Assembly: GCA_964019055.1 (NCBI GenBank)
Contig: OZ025218.1
Location: forward strand, 3,494,169 to 3,558,168
DNA: 64,000 nt
Reading direction: 5' to 3'
Source: Anthopleura xanthogrammica
Lineage: Eukaryota; Cnidaria; Anthozoa; Actiniaria; Actiniidae
A program made the position numbers and the translations under genes. Under the pieces are notes generated by a model. It saw nothing but the letters and a program-made list of their open reading frames with translations, was not told where the DNA came from and did no database searches. Shown one piece after another: positions 34,201-45,800 of this stretch; the stretch's first letter is position 1; every line of letters begins with the position of its first letter.

Positions 34201-35156
34201 CCAGTGATTCTATATGGTCAAGATTTTTAAATTAAAATTTCTATAAAATTTTACTTACCGGCAACCATTAGTGGTGATATCCCAAACTTGTCAGGAGAAT
34301 CAACTGCTTGCCAACTCAATGCTGTAAGTAAAACAACCTTTTTTTATTTAATTATAATTTTTCATAAATAGTTTACTTTTGTATTTAGTATAATTGTGAA
34401 TAGAATAAAAATATTTTAAAAAAAAGAAGAAAAAAAAAAGACTTCGTCTCGGGTTTTCACTGATCTGCTCTCAAATTCTCCCAAACGCGTAGCCTCGGTT
34501 TTCACCAGGCTATGAAGGCACGGAGAAAATGTTTTATTTCTTAAATACAATATGAGTGTCAGATATACAACCACAAGCTGAAGGCGAGTGATTGTATATC
34601 TGATACAACACAGCCACTCATATTGTATATATTACATACAGTTCTAACTTGTAAAACTGCATATATATATAGTCCCTGAAATAACACTATAGATCTCCCC
34701 AACATGGAGTGCAGAGTGAATCAGGATTTCCATCCATAGGAGAGGGAAGATCTGAATGTGGTATTACCTGGAAGGATCTTAGCTACAGTCTCTACATCAT
34801 TCTTAGCTACAGCTTTCTGTAAATCTTCACTAGTCTTTGGCTTGGCTGTTGTTGATACTGTAACCACCACACTCCAAGCACTGTTCCCATGGTCATTCAT
34901 GCACCTCATTCTATATCGGTACTGGGTCCTTGGCTCTTGGCCTTCAAAGGTGTTACTGGTAGAATACCCTGAGTAAACATTACCAAAGCCTTTACTTTTG
35001 TTCCCTACTTCCTCCTCTTGTATGCAGTATCTTAGACGGCTGTCACCTTTCTCTGGAGAACTTTTTTCAGGGGGTTTCCAGTATAGTTCAATGGAGTTGT
35101 GAGTGACTTTGCCGACAATGGGAGGGTCAGGTCTGGCAGGAACAGGAACAGACATT
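31263..35156 (-). CDS. FANK1: FANK1, fibronectin type III and ankyrin repeat protein 1
   Basis: In vertebrates FANK1 is a testis-enriched nuclear and cytoplasmic scaffold; its cnidarian role is unknown. Exons: 34768-35155 (ATG at 35155), 34259-34321, 33418-33525, 32527-32694, 31263-31684; phases join to 382 residues. Residues 1-108 are one FN3 domain ([18 protein letters not shown], then [20 protein letters not shown]). Ankyrin repeats fill about residues 115-340 ([78 protein letters not shown]). The domain order and length match human FANK1. A lysine- and glutamine-rich tail ends at INVRAQ. A TTTTTCAG acceptor directly before the ATG implies an upstream noncoding exon, probably near 36480-36600. 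A minus-strand AATAAA at 29728-29733 may end a long 3'UTR. Confidence 0.93.
33024..33199. mobile_element. MITE with CAGGGCTCGAAATAG-type ends, copy 1 (FANK1 intron 3)
   Basis: Begins CAGGGATCGAAATAGTGGCC and ends CCTATTTCGAGCCCTG; the interior has repeated GGCAGGC motifs. It lies downstream of FANK1 exon 3 in transcription direction. The copy at 33597-33782 is inverted relative to it. Confidence 0.75.
33597..33782. mobile_element. MITE with CAGGGCTCGAAATAG-type ends, copy 2 (FANK1 intron 2)
   Basis: Begins CAGGGCTCAAAATAG and ends TTGGCCATTGGCAGGCCCC, then TATTTCGAGCCCTG. Its reverse complement aligns with the start of copy 1 (GGCC.ACCAATGGCCAAAA). It lies about 70 bp upstream of FANK1 exon 3. 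Confidence 0.75.
33901..34059. mobile_element. Palindromic MITE in FANK1 intron 2
   Basis: GTATGACCACATTTAATGTA.TTCGCATACT on the left and AGTATGCAAATACAT..TTAATGTGGTCATAC on the right are inverted. Confidence 0.6.
34549..34635. repeat. Short inverted repeat in FANK1 intron 1
   Basis: ACAATATGAGTG..TCAGATATACAA is mirrored by TTGTATATCTGA..CACTCATATTGT with a short loop. It is likely a small MITE. Confidence 0.6.
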
Positions 35157-35786
35157 CTGAAAAAGATATTACAAAATTATGATCTGACTCATATAACTCT
35201 TATATATTATGTTTTAAGTTTTGTGATATTAAATAATAAATAATTATTAAAGATTGAGGATTTTCTTTCATATCTTAATTGTGCTCAACACATTGTCAGA
35301 AATAATATGGGAATGGTCAATGCTTAGCCTGCGTCTTCAGGCACTTGCAGGGGGATTAGAGAGAGGGGGAGGAGGAGGAGAAGGAGGAGAAGGAGAGCCT
35401 GGAAGCAACCCCCAGGTTTTTTGATGTCTGTTTTATACAGATGGACTTAAGGCTTGAAAATTAATTAGGGGGAAAATTTCCTTCAACATGTCACCAAAAA
35501 TTTTTAACGTCCATCAAAATTTTATAACAAAATATCCAAAATGATTTTAGAAAGCCTTTGTGTTTTTCGACAGTTTTTAATGTTCAGAAAAAAGACCAAT
35601 CAAGAAATGGTTGAAACCTATTTTTGACGTCAGGGCCCGAGCTATACAATAATCCATTTCTTGTTCAAAGATATCCAGCCAGTCTGGGTACATATTGTGG
35701 CTATGATATCAGTATATGAGAATGCACAATCACCAGCGTGCTCATGCACAATCCATTTCTTGTTCATAGATATCTAACCAATCAGG

Positions 35787-35932
35787 AGTCAGTTGTACGA
35801 AGCCTGAATAATAGCGCTATGATATCCACCTAAATCCTCATTCCGTGGATGAAAACCTAATATGCAAATCCTATACACTGGATAACTCTTATCCATTGGA
35901 TAACTTTATCCAGGCTTCGTACAACTGGCTCC
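35787..35932. mobile_element. MITE with CAGTTGTACGAAGCCTG ends, inserted in a duplicated sequence
   Basis: GAGTCAGTTGTACGAAGCCT and AGGCTTCGTACAACTGGCTC are inverted ends. The element interrupts the second copy of a repeat (ATCCATTTCTTGTTCA.AGATATC.A) whose first copy lies at 35650-35710, so its pre-insertion sequence can be read next door. Confidence 0.65.
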
Positions 35933-36459
35933 AGAATGTGCGTGGTATTGTGGCTACATGTATACAGTAAACCATAGATTTCCCTAAATCCTCGTAAAAA
36001 TATATATCAAGATATGCCATAAAGTAGGTAATTTTGAAATTAGTTTTGTTTTAAAATAATAATATGACAAACTATTAATAAGCCAACTAAGTCGATATTT
36101 TTTCTCAGATCACTTTTAAACTGTTCTTAAAGCAAAACAATAAACAAAGGCTTAACTTCAAAGCACAACTGGAGAGTTGTTTATAAACAATCTCTCTCTC
36201 ACGTTCACATTATTATTTTGCAATTCTAAATAGTCCTGAAAAGCAAGAAGACAATATTGGAAAGGAATAAACTTCGAGGCAAGCTTATGTGGGATGTTCA
36301 CAATGAGATCGGTTCACATCAATATCATTAGTAAATCCATGGTTAGTTCATAGTTTTTTGGTGATCGGGTTAAATGATTAAGTAGACTTTCCTCGTCTGT
36401 CCATGAAAAAAAGCCTCTTTTTAAAGACTGTAACTAAAACAATAAACTAACAGTTAATC

Positions 36460-37283
36460 TCTTCTTACCTCAAAAATTTCTTTTCACCTTGAATTCGACC
36501 TGAAAAACTTTCTTGTGAAGACGTTTATCTGACCTCCATCAAACAAGATTAAAACTTACTCGGTATATTTTCCTTTCAAAGACGCACAAAGTCATCTGTA
36601 TTTACTAAAGTATGACGTGGAAATCCCTAAAGATGTCAGTTGTCTTCAAATGGGACAGAATTCTTTGAGATTTTGGTACTTGACTCGAGATGAAAGACAA
36701 GACTTTGAACAAGATTTTGACAACGTTTGAAATGAGATGCAGTTACTAAGGACCGGGAAATCCATACTCTAGGGGGAGGTAGTAAGGGGAATTTGTCACG
36801 CTCTCAAATATTAAAAAAAAATCAAAAATATTATTTTTATTTTCAAATTATCAAAAATTCTTCTTAATATTAATCACAAATGCAGGATTTTTGATCAAAA
36901 GATAATGCTAAAATATTCTGTTGGAAGTTGATATTTTATTTATGTAAAAAAACGCAAATTTAGCTCCCCTCCCTATCCCTGTGGAATCGATAGAATATTT
37001 GCTTAGCGGGGGAGGGAGATTTCAATTAATTTATCCTTAAAACCTTCCATTGAATTTGAGCTTTTGTCATTAAAGAATTTCATATTTTTATTAAAGTAAG
37101 TTGTTAAAATAAACGGAGTAAAAGTTAAATCCAAAGCAAGTTAATCAAAAGTACTCGTAAGTTTAAAAAAAAATAAGTCTTTCTTTCCCCTCCCCCTGAG
37201 GGTAGATATTTGTTCCTAGGGCTTGACTCGAATGCCATGCTTGCTTCAGTCCTTCCTTTGAGTCGTTCTTTTGTACTTTAATC
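36460..37283. promoter_or_regulatory. Shared intergenic region of FANK1 and TMEM101 (divergent)
   Basis: FANK1 runs left and TMEM101 runs right from this ~0.8 kb gap, so both promoters are expected here. No TATA box is obvious. Blocks of C/T-rich sequence (36965, 37180) are present. The exact transcription starts cannot be read from sequence. Confidence 0.45.
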
Positions 37284-39249
37284 ATGGGATTCTTCGAGAA
37301 ATTCGTTATCCTATCAGACATGATAGGTATTTTCCTTGTTACTCGCTATCCTTACTTTGATTTGTTTTGCATGCTGATGAAGATAGGACGATCTACCGAG
37401 AATAGTAAAGGGATCAACAAGGCCTATACACTTTCAACCAGCATCTTTTCAATGGAAATGCTGAGAGAGAATTTCGAAGTGTATGTCCACGGTTCAATCT
37501 ATTTTGTCTGTGCTACGGGAATGACGTTGGATATAGGCAGAAGGAACTGCGGTCTATTCTCTGCTTTTCACATAGTTTTCTTGGCTATCTCAACTTGCTT
37601 TGAAAACAGACAATGGTCAGAGTTCATGATGGTAAGCATTCAACCTTTGTTGATTAGATTATTTAGCTGTTGGCGTGATTCCGAAATTTTAAAGTTTTTC
37701 ATGAAGAATATAATGGACTGTTGCTGAAGAGATATTTGTTCCTTGTAATAATGAATTGAAATTCTAAATTGTCCATGCAACAGATCCAAAGTATGTTGAC
37801 TGACATGATATCGAGGCACAATCTGACAACATTTCCGAGCAACTAGTTTCTCCATTGCAGCGATTATTTAAGTTGACCATAATCTCCCATGAGAAGGGCA
37901 GTTATCAGGGCGATTTAGGTAGTGTAGCCTCTTCTTTTATTTTGGAAGCATGCCCCTGGACTTCCTTCTGGTTTCACACCTGTAGCAAGTATTGAATAAC
38001 TTGGGAGGGGGGGATATTAGGGTCTGTAAACTAATGCTGAATTTTTACGGCCCTTGGATCTGCTGCTGGTTACAACTTATGGCAACAAAGAGATAACAGC
38101 AGTTGCTGCTGTTAGTATCTCACTGCTGCAAACTTCACAGTCATTGTCCTTTAAAGTGCACATAACCTTTTTTCCAATGCCTTCAATACTGATTCTACAT
38201 GAAGTAAATAGTCGAATGGTAAAATATTTCTTGATTTGAGTGATGCGTCTTTATAGGTTTATACTACCAATATGTTAATGACTGTGACATCTACTAAGGT
38301 ATTTTAGAGTATTTGTTGTAACTAGTAGTACTAAAACCTGGCCATTTTAAGAAAACAAATTTAAAATATCTTTTATGTAAATCACGAGTAAAATAATGGT
38401 GCTTTTTAAATACTGTTTGTGTGAACCAGAACAATTTTGTATATTTAATGAAGCCTTACCTGACATCACAGTCATTAACATATTGGTAGCATAAACCTTC
38501 ATATCTTAAAGACGCATCGCTCAAATCAAGAAATATTTTACCATTAGACTATTTACTTCATGTAGAATCAGTATTGAAGGCATTGGAAAAAAGGTTATGT
38601 GCACTTTCATCTCATTATGCTCCAAGTAGTGGTCAAATATTGATAACCTTGTGTACTGTGCGATCCAACTAACTCTGCTTATGTTACACAGTCCAGAGAA
38701 CAAACCTGAGACCCCAGGGATGGGATTGCTGCTAAATTACCTTCTTTCTTTCATTAATCAAAGCCGCTCTTTTTCATATTTCAGGTGAAAGTAGTTGCAA
38801 GAGCAGTTGCTGTTGTTGGTTGTTACTTGTTCGTTGCTGGAGGTCTCACTGACAGTCAGCGTGGCTATGCCAAGGTGTCCAACCTTCTTCAAATTGGGCG
38901 TCAACTCCTAGCACTTTACCTCTTCTACCTTGCATATATGATGTGGATCAATAGGGAGGATCGTATTGCCTTAATCAAGCACATACCTGGTGGTATCATC
39001 ATGTTAATAATAGTAGTAGTAATTTATGTTGGTTGTGGGTTGTGTATTTATGGTGGATATGAAGCAGGATATTTTGGTAAACTAGCAACTTGGCAGCTAC
39101 TCATAGTTACATTGTTATCAGATTTCGACACCAAGTTCTGGTATAAAGCAAATGATCGTGTTGATAAATGGACACAAATACAGTTGGCTTCTAGACATTT
39201 TGCTGTTATGGGAGGACTGATATTGTTAGGTAGAAAGCGTCATTGGTAA
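37284..39249 (+). CDS. TMEM101: TMEM101, multi-pass transmembrane protein
   Basis: TMEM101 is a membrane protein reported to activate NF-kB in overexpression screens; its biochemical role is not settled. Exons 37284-37631 (116 codons) and 38785-39249 (155 codons with stop) join in phase at ATG|GTG to 270 residues, close to the ~257 of human TMEM101. The hallmarks line up: MIGIFLVTRYPYFDLF, VKVVARAVAVVGCYLFVAGG, LLALYLFYLAYMMW.NREDR and KHIPGG, then a long hydrophobic segment (IIMLIIVVVIYVGCGLCIYG), and the C-terminal FGTAV-like AVMGGLILLG. Several hydrophobic spans fit a polytopic membrane protein. The start has no competing upstream in-frame Met. The C-terminus RKRHW is basic. Its intron carries an inverted-repeat element. 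Confidence 0.9.
38153..38608. mobile_element. Foldback element in the TMEM101 intron
   Basis: Arms 38153-38290 and 38461-38608 are inverted copies: AAAGTGCACATAACC, CAATGCCTTCAATACTGATT, ATGAAGTAAATAGTC and ACCAATATGTTAATGACTGT recur reversed. The loop is about 170 bp. Both arms give the spurious open frame MPSILILHEVN. Confidence 0.75.
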
Positions 39250-39514
39250 ATTATGTGATTTTAATTCTAAGGATGTAGAAGTTTGAGAATTGCTATAATT
39301 TGAGATTTTTCAATAGTTCTCCAATCTTCCTTCCTCTGAAAAACAAGATCCAATTGATCAGTGAGTTAGTTTTGCCCCAACTTTGATCGGCCCAGAGGTT
39401 GTTTCAGGGTAGTGAACATTTTTAAACGTTAGAGTTGAAGAATGTAAAAGAGGACAAGTAAATCTATACTCAATATAGCTATTTGAAAGTAACTTTCCTC
39501 AGCCTCTCCAAATT

Positions 39515-39650
39515 TCGGTGGCATGAGTGACATAGTGGTTTACTGCTCCCCTCTCACCAATGTGGACCAGGTTCAAGCCCCAGCTGGGACTGAATCATAT
39601 GTGTTGTTCTCTCCCTTGCAACAAGGGTTTTAAAATCAACATGTGATTGA
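39515..39650 (+). mobile_element. tRNA-derived SINE
   Basis: An A-box-like GGTGGCATGAGTGACATAGTGG and a good B-box GGTTCAAGCCCC are spaced as in a tRNA-promoter SINE, followed by GGGACTGAATCATATGTG and a TTGTTCTCTCCCTTG tail. Similar sequences are at 2128 and 59640. Confidence 0.6.
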
Positions 39651-40183
39651 GTTTTGTAAAGATAAAATGTAGTGGTAGTGTGTGTGGCAATGGCGCAAAC
39701 CTTGAGAGCCCAGTATGGGGAGTGTTGGTTGTAAAAAATATAAGTTTAAGTTTCTTTTCCACTTTTACTTCATTGCTACATGCTGATCGAGACAACAGTC
39801 AAAATTGGGCAATACACCTTGCCACGACTGTAGTCTTTGATCAGCGTGTAGCAATGAGAACAGTGGTATTTCTGGTTTATCTTGCACATTTTTATTTATG
39901 AATCTCAAGTGTTTACTTGGGATAAAAAGGGAATAAAACTCATTGGAGTGACATTGTTTAGCAAACCTAAAAAGACTTAAGTCAACCAACTAAATGGGTA
40001 ATTTGTTCAAAATTTAATTAGGACTTTAATTCATACTTATACACACAATTAGATTTTAATTGTAAATGGTTTTAACAACTGACATGAAATAAAACCACAA
40101 GGTAAAGACTAACTATTTTTCATTCAATATTAAACGGTAAAAACAGTATTTCAACTAAAATCATTGGTTATTTTGAATAGTTT

Positions 40184-40356
40184 CCTTCACAGTTCCCTGT
40201 GCCATCTTGAAAGGTAGCTGTGCCTTTTTTGCATTGAAATGAGACATGAAGTCACCTTGCAAGGATAGAGATGTGAATAGTGAGGTCACCTCATGTCTCA
40301 CTTCGATGCAATGGCACTGCTACCTTTCAAGATGGCACAGGTAACTGTGAAGGGGA
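40184..40356. mobile_element. Palindromic MITE
   Basis: CCTTCACAGTT.CCTGTGCCATC and CTTGAAAGGTAGC on the left mirror GCTACCTTTCAAG and GATGGCACAGG.AACTGTGAAGG on the right. Confidence 0.7.
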
Positions 40357-40673
40357 CTATTATTTGAGATTTGACTTTCAATGCCATCAATCAAGATACA
40401 AGGGCTACTGAGTGATTGCAAAAACTTTCATTGATGGAATTGAAAAACTCTGAACAGGAAGAATACCCTTCATTGACAATCATTCAATGATTCCAATATT
40501 TATCATAATAAATTGATCCATCAGCATTCAGCTTTCAGGGACCTTCTTATCACACTGTACCCTTTCCAAAATGCTCAATGGAATGGCAGAACAAGTGCGT
40601 TAAATCAAATATTAGATGTAAAAACAAACTCAAACGACAAGCCTGATGGCATGTCTTATCCATATGTAATATT

Positions 40674-42762
40674 TCATTTTCTGGTGGTTGATCTCTTGGA
40701 TCTTGTGCGTTGGGAAATAGAGTTGTTCTGGTTTTTACCTCTTGTTTTCACTGATTTATTCTTATCCTGCAAACAAGAATTTAAATTTTTTTAGTTATAA
40801 AAGAAAAATATTTCCAGCTGTAAGAAAGACTAAGCACGAAAAGGATTGCTGTAATTGGAGCGGCCCTGTCCCAAGGCTTAAAAGAAGATGGATGACCAGT
40901 GATGACAAAGATTTGCTTTAATTTTTATGTGTCATATAAATTTCAAATTTTCCCCTATAAATTCTTGGAAATGCATGTTTTTGGATTGGAAAGAGACTTT
41001 GAGAAAGAGCCGCTTGGCTAAGCATCGAAGCCCACTGTGATTGGTTTGTCTGTTCCTGCACCGGAAACCTGGTTACTGTGGTGATAGGAAAGTGGGGGAA
41101 ACAAAGGAGAACCTTTCTATCATCCATGTCTTATTCCAAAACAGATTTGTTGGTTTGTGACTCAGTTTTTCATGTTTATTTAGTGTACTCACAGGAGACT
41201 GAACATTCCATCTTCGTGGTTTTGGAAGTCTAAACAGGACAAAATTAAAAGCTGTTATTAACAATAAAATAATGGTATGCCTCCTCGTGAAATATCAACC
41301 TCACTTGGAAAATGGGATTCCATGCACTGGGACTTGGATTTAGCCGTCACTGGGGTTGAGATTTTGCAAAATCTCTAACTCTAATAACTGGGACTGAGAT
41401 TTTGCATGACTGGGACTGGGATTTTATGGGATTAGGGACCCTCTATAATACATAGCAAAGAATAGATGACATAATAGGTGCAAAAATGTACACCATATGA
41501 TACAGACACAGCAGGACATTTGAAACAGTCACTTCCATTCTTTCGACTGCATGTTTTACAACAAGCTTATGAAAACGGCTCATAAAGGTTGTGACTGGAT
41601 ATGAATGTTTCAGAAGGGAATTGAAAAAAAAAAAAAAATACAGGAAAATGTTGAAAGCTGTGCTTGAATAAGGAAGAATTAGAATTGCTTAAAAATGGGG
41701 CACTCTGGTAGATAAGTGTTGTGATTTAAGGGCCCTAACCGATATTAGATTTAGTATACTATATAATAACGTTGTACCTTTGATCAGGGGATGGTAGACA
41801 GATGACATCCTGTTGATTTTCTTGTCCATCTTCTGCCACACCCTTTTTCGAGATTAACCCAGGTTGAGCACCTGTAATCAAAATAAAGCAACAGCTCCTC
41901 ATGTTACACTTTCATCAATACTCACCTTTTGAACCTCAAAATCGAAATATCAACCTTTTACTAGCAATACAAAAAACCTCTGACCTTTGTCCTTTGGGTA
42001 AAGCCTGATTGGAAGTGACGTAGGAATGGGCGATGGTGGTGCAATGGCACTAGCATTGATACAGAAGGATATCTGAGACATGTGAGAGATGTTGCCTTCT
42101 GGTGTACTGGCTGCACGGGTCACCTTTTTATTCCTGACAGGAGTTTTGCAAAGTTCTTTTTCGGTTTCAGAGGGCTATGGAAAAAATGAACTCGATGGTC
42201 AACTGTGAAATACTGAGAAGATTCACAATTCAAGGAAAAGACGACTCAAACTCAAGCAAAGACAATGATTTCCAAGACGTTGGGAATGGGGAAACAGTAT
42301 GCCCAAGTAAAAGAGTCCAATAAAAACCTCCTTGTCTTACTAACCAGTAGATCGTTGTTCTCATTCGCTTCTGGGATGATAGGTGCAAGAGGAGACCGAC
42401 CCTTATCATTTTGATTCTCTATGGCTCTTTCATGTCGTGTTCGTGGTGTTTCTTCAGCCTTTGCGTTGAGCTGCTGTCCCAGAGACTTTCTTCGCTTATC
42501 TTCAGTGATTCTACTCGCTTGACTCATGGCTTTGCGAGCGGAGTTCAACAGAGCCGTAGTAGCCACGGTATGACGACGTGTTTGAGATGGAGTCTTGGGA
42601 AGACCTTTAGGATCTGGTCGAGCATCGGAAAGAGACTTGGTCGTTGATAAGCCCGAAGCTTGGAATGAGAAAAATACGATGAATAGAAGAACGAAAGAAC
42701 GAACGAACAAACAAACAAACGAAAGAAAGAAAGAAAAAAAGAAAGAAAGAAAGAAAGAAAGA

Positions 42763-42800
<38 letters not shown>

Positions 42801-45800
42801 GCAAGCAGGCAAGCAGGCAAGCAGGCAAGCAGGCAAGCAGGCAAGCAGGCAAGCAGGCAAGCAGGCAAGCAGGCAAGCAGGCAAGCAGGCAAGCAGGCAA
42901 GCAGGCAAGCAGGCAAGCAGGCAAGCAGGCAAGCAGGCAAGCAGGCAAGCAGGCAAGCAGGCAAGCAGGCAAGCAGGCAAGCAGGCAAGCAGGCAAGCAG
43001 GCAAGCAAGAAAGAAAGAAAGAGGGAAATGAAGAAATAACCGAATAAAATTTTAAAAAAGAACGAAGGAAAGAACAACTAAGAAAAAAAGAGAGCGAAAG
43101 GAAGAAAGAACAATAAAATTGAAGAAAGATTTTGTGGGTAAAGGCGCGTTTACACAGAGCAATTTTCTCTGCAACTTGTCTCGCAACGGCGTACACGAGT
43201 TGCATTGAGCATTGCGGCGTGTAACCTACAGTGAAATTTGAAAAATGTTGCGAGACAAGTTGCAGCAATCGTTGCGAAAAGTAGAATTTGTTTCTACTTC
43301 TGGCAACGATTGCGTATTTGTTGCACCGTGTACACCCTTTTGCAACTTGTTGCGACACAAGTTGCAGAAAAAATTGCTCCATGTTATCACGCCTTAATGT
43401 TTGGAAACCACTCGCAAAGGCCAATTTTTTTTCTACAAAGAGTACGGTTTTTAAAAGCTGTGGAATCGTAACGTTTTAAAATTTGCGTTCCTTGCAGTTT
43501 GAAGGCGCAAACATGATAAGTATTTCCTTTACTGAGACTGGATATTTAAATACTGACCATTGCTTGCTGTGGATAAGTGAGGAGATCTCAGCTGAGGTGT
43601 CACAAAGTCTGGAGACTGACCAGTTGGATTACGACTCAGACCAGGAGACTAGCCAACAAAATAAAATACAATCAACGAACACTCGTTTGATTCTCACTAT
43701 AATTCTCACTATAAATTTCGCCGCTGTTTCTCTAATGTTTCGAACCTAATTCTCCTTGCTCTTTATCCTGTCTCTTGATACCACAAATACCAGAACCCTC
43801 TTTGATTTTTTTCTATTTTGCGGGGAACGTTAGAATGGCTCTACCAGAGGTCTATAGAGCTTTTAGGTGTGACGTCACTCGTATGGAAAAACCATTTCCG
43901 GGTCCAAAACAAAAAGCAGTTTTATAAAGATTTTTCTTACTTTTTCTTCATGACAGGATTTTTTTTGTCCAAAGTTCTAATTGTTTCAGGTGGAGGAAAC
44001 TTTCGCTTTATTTTATCGCTTTTTGTGAGCAGTTGGACCCGGGAAATACGACACAACTTACTGCGATTCTCAATATTCTGCGAACTCGGTAGTTGCGAGT
44101 TTCCCGTTGGAATTTGGTTTTTCGCTGCCGCCAGTCAAAAATATAAAATGTACCGACTGATTAGTTTTGATTGACGGCAGCGAAAAACCAATTTCACAAC
44201 AAGCAGTTGAAATGTCTGAGTTCGCAGAATATTGAGAATCGCAGTAACAGCTCTATAACGCGCTCATACGATCTAACGCAAGCAATCAACAATAATTTTC
44301 ATACTAGCTGACTGCAACAAATCAATTTTCAAATTCTTTATTCTTATTCAATTTTTCAATGTACCTGAAGAGTTTCTTGTTGCTTTCGTTTCTGTTGTTC
44401 CTCCATTTCCTTCTGCTGCTCGTCAAACTTGCGCATATCGAATTCAATTTCATTTGCCAGTTGTTTGTCAACAGAGAGAACTTCTACAACAACAAATAAA
44501 GAAAAGAAAAGTCAAGTTAAAGGATATCTTTCTTCCTGGTCCGCGGCAGTAGTTCCTTCAGTTAACACTTCGTCCAGGAAGCCGAGTTAGTGATTGTGGT
44601 GGGGACTCTCTTCACCCGGCATTGTTCCGCTGGTATTACGAGCATATAAAGCTACACAGATTAGAGATAAGTTATGCTAAAATTACACTTAAAAAAAAGC
44701 AGACTAAAAAGTCCAGTAAATACCTTGGACTTCATTACGGTAATCTTTCATGACTTCTTTCAAGTAAGCAAGAAGGTCCTTCAGAACAGGAGAGCGTTGC
44801 TTCTCCAACTACAATGAAACGAAAACATTTTTAAATCCTAAAACTGTCGTTATATTTCATGGCTTATTTGGGCTGGCGTAGAATTGATTAATAACTGTTT
44901 CATGAATGTCCTCAACTACAGAAACTGTCAGCGCATAGTGTTGAATAGGAGTCGATAACTACGCTTGGTCACGAATATGCACGTTCGGAATCTCGTTTGC
45001 AGAATAGATTTGTGTCTTCCTGCCCCCTCCCCCCGGGGGGTACTCCCTATAATGGACTATACGAGGATGCTCCGCCCAAAAGGGTACCTTTTTCAGGCCG
45101 CAGGTATAGAATTTGTGAGTTTTGATATAAAAAGGGGCAGCTTTTCTTCGAAGGTATATAAAAGGGGTACCTTTTTTGCTGAAATTTGGTATATAAAAGG
45201 GCAAGGGGCCGAGAGTCCGGGCGGAGCATCCGCGTATGAAACGACTCGAAGTAGCCCCCCCCCCCCCGGGCCTACGGCAAGGGCTGCCTTTTGCTTTTGT
45301 TGTTCCTCGGGGATAGAAAATGGCTTGTACCTAGCACCAGGGTCACCATACATAGTAATACGGTCCATACTAACCATATGTTTGAGTTCTATGATAATCG
45401 GGATGATATTCTCGATCATATTCTTCTTCAAGACCTGAAAGAAATCACAAAGGCCTGTCACGTGACTCCTTTGAAAATAGATGCAATAGTATTGTGATAT
45501 ATATGGTAGTGTAATAGTTGGTGCTACTAGAGGGGTTATACGACAGCCATGTTATGGGACAGAAACAGCGAAGTTTTTTGATTAAGAGAGATATGTTTCC
45601 CAAAGGAGAACATTTGTATGGTTTTGTCTCAAATTTGAGTGACTGCATGAGACAGGCCTTGTCAAGACTATCAAATCCTTTAACTTTTCCCCTAGTTTTT
45701 TTTTTTTTTTTTTGCGAGCAATGTTGCATCGTGTGTCCGCCCTTAACTGGCCAGTAGCCTATTGAATTTTTTCTTTTGTTAACCACCTGTGTAAGGAATT

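Larger units (their letters stand above)
39250..40673. other. Convergent intergenic region between TMEM101 and NCAPD3
   Basis: It holds a tRNA-derived SINE (about 39515-39650) and a palindromic MITE (40184-40356). A SINE-like block (GGCCCAGAGGTTGTTTCAGG, 39388) is shared with 59765. Both genes end here. No further gene is seen. Confidence 0.55.

Noticed and set aside
42252..43424. 390-codon minus frame with ACLLACLP repeats, and the plus KQASRQAG frame
   Set aside because: Produced by the 8-bp intronic array; only the 42345-42635 part is real NCAPD3 exon 36.
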